Below the pieces are notes generated by a model that ran no database searches, was not told the DNA's origin, and saw only the letters and a list, made by a program, of their open reading frames with translations. A stretch of DNA of 64,000 bases from Streptomyces diastatochromogenes (GTDB lineage Bacteria; Actinomycetota; Actinomycetes; Streptomycetales; Streptomycetaceae), in assembly GCA_026913215.1 (NCBI GenBank), contig JAPTYK010000001.1:1984001-2048000 (forward strand), given 5' to 3'. Below, in pieces: positions 58,015 through 64,000 of this stretch (its first letter is position 1; each line of letters begins with the position of its first letter). The translations under genes and the position numbers were made by a program.

Positions 58015-59212
58015 GTGGAACTGACTCTGCTCGGCACCGGCGCCCCGCTCGGGCTCCCCCGCCCCGACTGCCCCTGCGCCGTGTGCGCGCTGTCCCGAGG
58101 GAAGCGCGCGAGGGCCGCGACCTCGCTGCTCGTGGACGGGGCCCTGTTGCTCGACCTGACCCCCGGGGCCGCGCTGGCGGCGGCCCGGTCGGGGCATTCC
58201 CTCGTGGGGGTGCGGCAGGTGCTCTCACCCATCCGCACGACGGGCCGGCGGTGGAGGTGCCCGCCGGCTGCCCACCGCCGGGCGGGTGCCGGACGGACGG
58301 GAGTTGACGCTGATCAGCGGGCACCGGGTGCGGGCGGTGTCGATGGACTCGCCCGGACGGGGTACGAGGTGACCTCGGCCGACGGGGAGCGGTTGCTGTA
58401 CCTGCCGCCGGGGGCGCGCCCGCGGGGATCGGGGACGAGCACCGGGCGCCGTACGACATGGTCGTCGCCGATGTCGTCGGGCGGCCGGACGGGCTGGCCC
58501 GGCTGCGGGCGGCCGGGGCCGTCGGTCCGGCCACCGAGGTGGTCGCGGTGCACCTGGACCACGACGCGCCGACGGGCGCCGAGCTGGACCGGCGGCTCGC
58601 GGCGGCGGGGGCGCGGGCGGTGCCGGACGGGACGACGCTGTACGTCGGCGACTACCACGAGGCGCCGGAGGTGCCCCGGCGGACGCTGGTGACGGGCGGG
58701 GCCCGGTCGGGGAAGTCGGTGGAGGCGGAACGGCGCCTGGAGACCTTCCCCGAGGTGCTGTACGTGGCGACGGGCGGGACGCGGGAGGGCGATCCGGAGT
58801 GGGCCGAGCGGGTGGGGCTGCACCGGGAGCGGCGGCCGGGTTCGTGGCGTACGGCCGAGACCTGTGAGCTCGTGCCGCTGCTCGTGGAGGACGGTCCCGC
58901 ACTGCTGGTCGACTGTCTGTCGCTGTGGCTGACGGACGCCATGGACCGGGTGGGCGCCTGGGACGACGCGATGTGGGCGGACGGCGGGCAGGCGGCGCTG
59001 CGGGAGCGGACGGCGGAGCTGGTGGCGGCGGTGTGGGCGACGCGCCGCACGGTCGTGGCGGTGACGAACGAGGTGGGTTCGGGGTGGTGCCGGCGACGGC
59101 GGCGGGGCGGCGCTTCCGGGACGAGCTGGGGCGGCTGAACGCGGCCTTCGCGGACGAGTGCGAGGAGGTCGTCCTCGTGGTCGCCGGGCAGGCGCTGGTG
59201 CTGCGCGGGTAG
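58015..59212 (+). pseudogene. cobU: MBL-fold domain fused to adenosylcobinamide kinase/guanylyltransferase (frame broken)
   Basis: C-terminal 180 residues are CobU: P-loop RTLVTGGARSGKSVEAE, FPEVLYVATGG, LVDCLSLWLTD and TNEVGSG(VVPATAAGRRFRDELGRLN after repair). CobU phosphorylates adenosylcobinamide and adds GMP, late in vitamin B12 assembly. N-terminal 210 residues are MBL-fold-like (ELTLLGTGAPLGLPRPDCPC, then a THPHDG-type block); Streptomyces CobU proteins carry this extension. Frame changes lie near 58220, 58290, 58420 and 59080. GTG 58015 with GGAGG eight bases upstream. First of the cobU-cobT pair. Confidence 0.83.
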
Positions 59213-59274
59213 GGTTCCGATCGCTGATGGACCTCGCTGACTTGATCAGCTGACTTGATCACTGGGCGGAACCC

Positions 59275-60351
59275 TTGAACCTGGACGACTTCTCCGATCT
59301 GATCGAGCGCCCCGACGGCGGGATACGGCGTGACGCCGAGGAGCGCCGGGAGCGGCTGACGGTGCCGCCGGGGGCGCTGGGCCGGCTCGACGAGCTGGGC
59401 GAGTGGCTGTCCGCGGCGCAGGCCTCGGTCAAGGTGCGGGCGATCGGGCAGCCGAAGGTCGTGCTGTTCGCGGGCGACCACGGGGTGGCCTCGCTCGACG
59501 TGTCGGGCCGGGCGGCGGGCACGGCGCACGAGCTGGTGCGCGCGGTGCTCGACGGGGTGAGTCCGGTGGCGGTGCTCGCCCGCTCGATGGACGTGCCGGT
59601 GCGGGTCGTGGACGCCGGTCTGGACTGCGAGCCGGAGCTGCTGCCGGCCGAGGTGGTGCGCCACCGGGTGCGGCGCGGCACGGGCCGGATCGACGTGGAG
59701 GACGCGCTGACCGCCGAGGAGACCGAGGCGGCGGTCCGGCTCGGCATCGCGATCGCCGACGAGGAGGCGGACTCGGGCACCGATCTGGTGGTGCTCGGGG
59801 ATCTGAGCGTCGGCGGTACGACCCCGGCGTCGACGCTGGTCGCGGCGCTGTGCGGGACGGACGCCTCGGTGGTGACCGGCCGGGGCGGTGCCGGGATCGA
59901 CGATCTGGCGTGGATGCGCAAGTGCGCGGCGATCCGGGACGCGCTGCGGCGGGCCCGGCCGGTCCTGGGTGATCAGCTGGAGCTGCTCGCGGCGGTCGGC
60001 GGGGCGGACCTGGCGGCGATGACCGGTTTCCTGCTCCAGGCCTCGGTGCGGCGGATGCCGGTGATCCTGGACGGTGTGGTGGGCGCGGCCTGCGCGCTGG
60101 TGGCGCAGCGGGCGGCGTTCCGGGCGCCGGACTGGTGGCTGGCGGGTCAGGTGAGCGGGGAGCCGGCGCAGGCGAAGGCGCTGGACCGGATGGCGCTCAA
60201 CCCTCTGCTCGACCACGGCGTCCATGTGGGTGAGGGAACCGGGGCATTGCTCGCACTTCCCCTCGTTCAGGCCGCCGCGGCGTTCGCGGCGGAGCTGCCC
60301 GAGCGTCCGGATCCGACCGCTCCGGACGTCGACGGCGTCGACGTGACCTGA
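59275..60351 (+). CDS. cobT: Nicotinate-nucleotide-dimethylbenzimidazole phosphoribosyltransferase
   Basis: 358 aa. Makes alpha-ribazole phosphate for the lower ligand of cobalamin. Blocks: PPGALGRLDELGEWLS, VVLFAGDHGVASL, LGDLSVGGTTPAS, TGRGGAGIDDLAW and the conserved Glu of GVHVGEGTG at the end. TTG start at 59275 with a weak GGCGGAA site; no better start nearby. Downstream of the MBL-CobU gene by 62 bases. A GC-rich partial hairpin (60380-60410) follows. Confidence 0.93.
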   Translation: MNLDDFSDLIERPDGGIRRDAEERRERLTVPPGALGRLDELGEWLSAAQASVKVRAIGQPKVVLFAGDHGVASLDVSGRAAGTAHELVRAVLDGVSPVAVLARSMDVPVRVVDAGLDCEPELLPAEVVRHRVRRGTGRIDVEDALTAEETEAAVRLGIAIADEEADSGTDLVVLGDLSVGGTTPASTLVAALCGTDASVVTGRGGAGIDDLAWMRKCAAIRDALRRARPVLGDQLELLAAVGGADLAAMTGFLLQASVRRMPVILDGVVGAACALVAQRAAFRAPDWWLAGQVSGEPAQAKALDRMALNPLLDHGVHVGEGTGALLALPLVQAAAAFAAELPERPDPTAPDVDGVDVT

Positions 60352-60456
60352 GCCGGGGGAACGGAACGACCGACTCCGGGGCGGTCGCGCGCGACGCGCG
60401 CGTGGCCGCCTCCGGCGTCTCCGCACGGCAAGCACCGCCCCATATGATCGCTTTTC

Positions 60457-62235
60457 ATGGGAGAAGTCCGTTTGTCTGCCGAAGCAGCGCCCCGGAGCGC
60501 CACCCCCCGGGGCAGCACCGCCCGCTCGCGACGGAGCGCCGCGTTCGCCGTCTGGTACCTGCGCGTCGTCACGTTCGTCAATCTGCTGAGCGCCGTCTGG
60601 GTCTCGTTCGGGCAGGACCTGCGCCGCCACAACGAGGACAACTACTTCACCCCGTACCTGCTCACCGCGGGCTTCGCCTCCGGGGTCTTCACCCTCGTCC
60701 TGGCGATCACCATGCGGCGCCGCAAGCGGGCCGCGTGGATCCTGAACTTCGTGCTCAGCGGGCTCTTCCTGCTGCTCTTCGCCCTCGTGATGTTCTTCCC
60801 CGAGATCCGGCAGCACGCCCAGAACTGGATCTCGCTGATCCTCACCGCCCTGTTCGTGCTCGCGCTGCTGCTCGGCCGCAAGGAGTTCTACGCGAAGGGC
60901 GACCGCTCCAACCCGAAGCTGGCGGCGGCGGTGGCGGTCGGCGGACTGCTGGTCACCTCGCTGCTCGCCGCCGTCCTGGTGACCGTCACCAACCGGTCCA
61001 CCGGGCACTCCACCTTCCTGGAGCGCTGGAAGTACGGCCTGCTGCGCCTGGTCACGCTGGCCTCGGACGACTCCGGCTTCACCGGGATCCACCCGCCCGG
61101 CTGGGTCGACGTCACCATCAACGTGATGTCCACGCTGCTGCTCTTCGCGGTGCTCTTCGCCGCCTTCCGCTCCCGGCGGGCCGTCGACCCGCTGACCGAG
61201 GAGGACGAGGAGCGGCTGCGGGCCCTGCTCGACAAGCAGGGCGAGCGCGACTCGCTGGGCTACTTCGCGCTGCGCCGCGAGAAGAGCGTCGTGTGGTCCC
61301 CGAGCGAGAAGGCCGCCATCGCCTACCGGGTGGTCGGCGGGGTCTCGCTCGCCTCCGGCGATCCGATCGGCGACCCCGAGGCCTGGCCGGGCGCCATCGA
61401 GCCCTGGCTCGCCGAGGCCCGCGAGCACGGCTGGATCCCGGCGGTGATGGGCGCCAGCGAGGAGGCCGGGGTCGTCTACGCCCGGCACGGCCTGGACGCC
61501 CTGGAGCTGGGCGACGAGGCGATCGTGGAGACCGACGAGTTCACGCTCGACGGGCGGGCCATGCGGACGGTCCGGCAGGCCTTCAACCGGGTGAAGCGGG
61601 CCGGGTACGAGGTCCGGATCCGGCGCCACGAGGACATCCCCGCCGAGGAGATGGCCGAACTCCTGCGCAAGGCCGACGACTGGCGGGACGGCGCCACCGA
61701 GCGCGGCTTCTCGATGGCCCTCGGCCGGCTCGGCGACCCCCGGGACGGCAAGTGCGTGATGCTGGAGTGCACCGACGAGCGGGGCGAGCTGCGGGCCGTG
61801 CTGTCCTTCGTCCCCTGGGGGCCGCAGGGGCTCTCGCTGGACCTGATGCGCCGCGACCGGGACTCCGAGAACGGCCTGATGGAGTTCATGGTCATCGAAC
61901 TCCTGCAGCGCGCCAAGGAGATCGGGATCACGCAGGTCTCGCTCAACTTCGCGATGTTCAGATCGGTCTTCGAACGTGGCTCGAAGCTCGGGGCGGGACC
62001 CGTGCTGCGCATGTGGCGCTCGCTGCTCAGCTTCTTCTCCCGCTGGTGGCAGATCGAGTCGCTGTACCGCGCCAACGCCAAGTACCGACCGATCTGGGAG
62101 CCCCGATTCATGCTCTTCGAGAAAAGTGCGGACCTGCTGCGGATCGGCCTCGCCGCCGGCCGGGCCGAGGGCTTCCTGGAGGCCCCCGGGCTGCCGAAGT
62201 GGCTGCACCGCAGACACCTGGAGAGCAGCCGTTGA
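60457..62235 (+). CDS. MprF-like protein: membrane domain plus phosphatidylglycerol lysyltransferase-type (DUF2156) domain
   Basis: 592 aa. N-terminal half has about six membrane helices (residues 30-260); the C-terminal half (from about 275) is the GNAT-like DUF2156 fold: SVVWSPSEKAAIAYRVVGG, VSLASGDPIGDP, FSMALGRLGDP and SLNFAMFRSVFERG. Homologs transfer amino acids (Lys, Ala and others) from tRNA to phosphatidylglycerol and change surface charge. Aminoacyl specificity cannot be read here. ATG 60457. Its stop overlaps the next gene's TTG by four bases. Confidence 0.9.
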   Translation: MGEVRLSAEAAPRSATPRGSTARSRRSAAFAVWYLRVVTFVNLLSAVWVSFGQDLRRHNEDNYFTPYLLTAGFASGVFTLVLAITMRRRKRAAWILNFVLSGLFLLLFALVMFFPEIRQHAQNWISLILTALFVLALLLGRKEFYAKGDRSNPKLAAAVAVGGLLVTSLLAAVLVTVTNRSTGHSTFLERWKYGLLRLVTLASDDSGFTGIHPPGWVDVTINVMSTLLLFAVLFAAFRSRRAVDPLTEEDEERLRALLDKQGERDSLGYFALRREKSVVWSPSEKAAIAYRVVGGVSLASGDPIGDPEAWPGAIEPWLAEAREHGWIPAVMGASEEAGVVYARHGLDALELGDEAIVETDEFTLDGRAMRTVRQAFNRVKRAGYEVRIRRHEDIPAEEMAELLRKADDWRDGATERGFSMALGRLGDPRDGKCVMLECTDERGELRAVLSFVPWGPQGLSLDLMRRDRDSENGLMEFMVIELLQRAKEIGITQVSLNFAMFRSVFERGSKLGAGPVLRMWRSLLSFFSRWWQIESLYRANAKYRPIWEPRFMLFEKSADLLRIGLAAGRAEGFLEAPGLPKWLHRRHLESSR

Positions 62236-62944
62236 TCCGCTCCGTCCGGGAGTTCGCCCGCCGCGAGTGGGGCCCGCTGTTCACCACCGTGCGGACGGCG
62301 CTCGTCACGAAGAAGTGGCGGGCGGTGCCGATGACGCTGGCCGCCGTCTGCCTCACCTCCCTGTTCCAGATCGTGCAGAACCAGGACTGGGGCTACCAGC
62401 CGGTCCAGGACATCGGCTCCGTACGGGCCGAGGACCCGCTGTGGCTCGCGCTGCTCCGGACCCCGCTCTCGCTGTTCGTCCCCGCGCTCGACCTGCCCGT
62501 GTGGGGGGCCCTCGCGCAGGTCCTGCTGGTGTTCGGGATCGCCGAGATCTGCCTCGGGCGGTGGCGGACGCTCGCCGTCGCCTATCTGGCGACGCTGGCC
62601 GGCACGCTCTACGCGCGCGTGGGCATCGCGCTCGGCCCGGACAGCCCCTTCGGACTGCCCGCCTCCGACGCCCGGGTCGTCGACACCGGGCCGTCGGCGG
62701 CCGTGGTGGGCCTCGCGGTCTACGTCTGCTGGCGTTACCGGGCGTACTGGACCGGCGGGCTCGTGGTCGCGGCGATGGTCGTCGAGGTGATGATCAAGGC
62801 GAACCTGGCGGGCAAGGAGCACCTCGCGGCCATCGCCGCCGTCCTCCTCCTGATCGCGGTCCGGGCCCTGCGCGGGCGCCGTCAGGACGACGGCGTCGAG
62901 CCGCGCCCGGAACCCGCTCCTGGAAGCCGCCGATCAGGTCCTGA
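62232..62944 (+). CDS. Rhomboid-like membrane protein (3' end uncertain)
   Basis: TTG start overlapping the MprF-like stop (TTGA) indicates coupled translation. At least five helices. DTGPSAAVVGL and GKEHLAAIAAVLLL resemble the Ser and His segments of rhomboid-like proteins, although the classical GxSG is GPSA. The frame stays open to 63146, but beyond about 62940 it lies opposite clear coding sequence on the other strand. A base lost near 62910 would give the end WKPPIRS at 62944. Substrate or partner unknown. Confidence 0.65.
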
Positions 62945-63648
62945 AAGCGGCGCCGGACCTTGTTCCAGCGCCGGTCGTGGCGGTACGTGCGGAGCCGGGA
63001 ACGGGCCCTGGCCCGGTGGCGGCGCCGGTAGAAGCGCTTGGACCACCAGGAGCCGGGGCGGGCCAGCCGGACGGCGCCGACGATCGCCACGAACGGGACC
63101 AGGGTCCCGAACACGGCCATCCGGAGCTTCCCCTTCACCAGGGTGACCAGGACGAGGAGAAAGTTCAGCGCCAGGGTCAGGATGAAGGTGGTCCGGTCCT
63201 GGCGCTCGCCGGGGGTCATGTCGTTGACGCCGAGCGGCGAGAAGCCGCTGAGCGCGAGCCCCACCAGGGCCGTGGTGAGCACGACCACCTCGACGCTCTT
63301 GCGGCCGTCCTCCGACCAGTACACGTCGTCGAGGTGGAGGATGAGCGCGAACTCGTCCAGGACGAGCCCCGCGCCGATCCCGAAGACGACCGCGAACACG
63401 CCCGCGCCGACGCCGTGCCGGTCGCTGCCCACCGCACCGAAACCGCCGAGGACGGTGAGGACCACGCCGGGCACGACGTGATGGATGTGGAGGCCCCCGG
63501 CGGAGACGTTCCGGAAGGGCCCCTTCCCCGCCCGGATGAGCCGGGTGACGGTGCGGGTGACCAGGAATGTCAGGACGAAGGAGGTCAGAGCGAGCAGCGT
63601 GGGGAGCTTGCCCGGCTCGACGATGTTCCGCGAGAACCAGTGACCCAT
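62794..63648 (-). CDS. Polytopic membrane protein with conserved His/Asp/Glu motifs, unknown function
   Basis: Six or seven helices. Motifs suggest a metal site in the membrane: GGLHIHHVVPGV, then VLDEFALILHLDDVYWSEDGRKSVE. A basic tail follows (residues about 220-245). ATG 63648 gives MGHWFSRNIV; the ATG at 63681 is in frame but adds a less conserved lead. The 3' end overlaps the convergent neighbour by about 150 bases, probably because of a frameshift near 62900; the last 40 residues as read are doubtful. I know no function for this family. Confidence 0.65.
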   Translation of the reverse strand: MGHWFSRNIVEPGKLPTLLALTSFVLTFLVTRTVTRLIRAGKGPFRNVSAGGLHIHHVVPGVVLTVLGGFGAVGSDRHGVGAGVFAVVFGIGAGLVLDEFALILHLDDVYWSEDGRKSVEVVVLTTALVGLALSGFSPLGVNDMTPGERQDRTTFILTLALNFLLVLVTLVKGKLRMAVFGTLVPFVAIVGAVRLARPGSWWSKRFYRRRHRARARSRLRTYRHDRRWNKVRRRFQDLIGGFQERVPGAARRRRPDGARAGPGPRSGGGRRRWPRGAPCPPGSP

Positions 63649-63715
63649 GCCACCCGCTTCCGATATGCGCCGTATGCGCAATCTACCGTCCGGGGGCGGC
63701 GATTACCCTGCCCGG

Positions 63716-64000
63716 ATGGACGGCCTGCGTTTCGCCTTCGGGACCCTCACCGTGTTCCCCGCCCGCATCACCCGCTGGGACCGGGACGCGGCGCGCGCCG
63801 GCATGCTCTGCGCCCCGCTCGCGGGTCTCGTCGTCGGGCTCTGCTCCGCCGCGGCCGGCGGGCTCTTCCTGCTGCTCGGCTCGGGACCGCTGCTCGCGGC
63901 CGTCGTCACCACCGCCGTCCCCGCCCTGCTCACCCGGGGCCTGCACCTCGACGGCCTCGCGGACACCGCCGACGGCCTCGGCAGCGCCAAGCCGGCCGAG
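63716..64000 (+). CDS. cobS: Adenosylcobinamide-GDP ribazoletransferase, N-terminal part
   Basis: Only the first 95 codons are in the window. MDGLRFAFGTLTVFPARI opening, a membrane helix, then LLTRGLHLDGLADTADGLG, the signature of CobS. It joins alpha-ribazole (or its phosphate) to adenosylcobinamide-GDP, the last step of cobalamin assembly, in the membrane. Together with CobU and CobT upstream it covers the nucleotide-loop part of the pathway. ATG 63716; no clear site visible. Confidence 0.92.
   Translation, partial: MDGLRFAFGTLTVFPARITRWDRDAARAGMLCAPLAGLVVGLCSAAAGGLFLLLGSGPLLAAVVTTAVPALLTRGLHLDGLADTADGLGSAKPAE

Noticed and set aside
59232..59262. Direct repeat GCTGACTTGATCA twice before cobT
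   Set aside because: Short, adjacent and without other operator features; may be chance or a small slippage duplication.
58225..62217. A minus-strand open frame of more than 1,300 codons across the cobalamin genes
   Set aside because: Mirror of cobU, cobT and the MprF-like gene; no domain and biased composition.

Overview
This is a 64-kb piece of a high-GC actinobacterial chromosome, almost certainly Streptomyces or a close relative. The signs are GC-saturated third codon positions, frequent GTG and TTG starts, a DmdR/IdeR-type iron box, an actinobacterial bc1-aa3 oxidase cluster (QcrCAB, CtaCDEF), PspA with PspAA, and the gene order aroH, amidase, trpL-trpEG, macRS, glkA. From memory, that order matches the SCO2112 to SCO2178 core region of S. 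coelicolor. I see no prophage, insertion sequence, CRISPR array, tRNA, rRNA or secondary-metabolite cluster. This is conserved housekeeping chromosome.

Layout. 1-2.6 kb: end of a molybdopterin oxidoreductase gene, bacterioferritin and its ferredoxin, and class II DAHP synthase. 2.8-7.7 kb: a secreted amidase, then a tryptophan leader peptide with attenuator in front of a fused anthranilate synthase. 7.7-18 kb: 2-hydroxyacid dehydrogenase, the MacRS-like two-component system, acyltransferase, esterase, endonuclease-like protein, glucokinase, an ArsA-like ATPase, an SRPBCC protein and a phosphoesterase. 18-29 kb: acyl-CoA synthetase, PimB-like and GT87 glycosyltransferases, a metallopeptidase-like lipoprotein, two NlpC/P60 hydrolases, a NYN protein, rhomboid protease and a stand-alone RAM-domain protein. 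29-44 kb: class V aminotransferase, trpD, qcrB-qcrA-qcrC-ctaE, an orphan receiver-like protein, an L,D-transpeptidase, ctaF-ctaD-ctaC, a cysteine desulfurase-TusA fusion and a PfkB kinase. 44-55 kb: erpA, nadA, and a co-oriented PspA, PspAA, sensor kinase, regulator, RND-transporter row. 55-64 kb: methyltransferase, HtrA-like protease, a 205-bp nested inverted repeat, then cobalamin genes (MBL-CobU fusion, cobT, cobS) around an MprF-like protein, a rhomboid-like protein and an unassigned membrane protein.

How the genes fit together. The two oxidase blocks supply the respiratory supercomplex and are read in the same direction. aroH, trpEG and trpD serve chorismate and tryptophan synthesis. bfr and bfd form an iron storage and release pair. 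erpA, nadA and the desulfurase-TusA fusion share iron-sulfur and sulfur-transfer chemistry. pspA, pspAA, the two-component system and the RND pump look like an envelope-stress unit.

Data quality. About one third of the genes are broken by frameshifts, while long conserved genes between them are intact. Every break I examined base by base is explained by one missing G or C in a short run. I therefore read these breaks mainly as sequence or assembly errors. The type 'pseudogene' below means 'frame broken in this sequence', not a claim of lost function.
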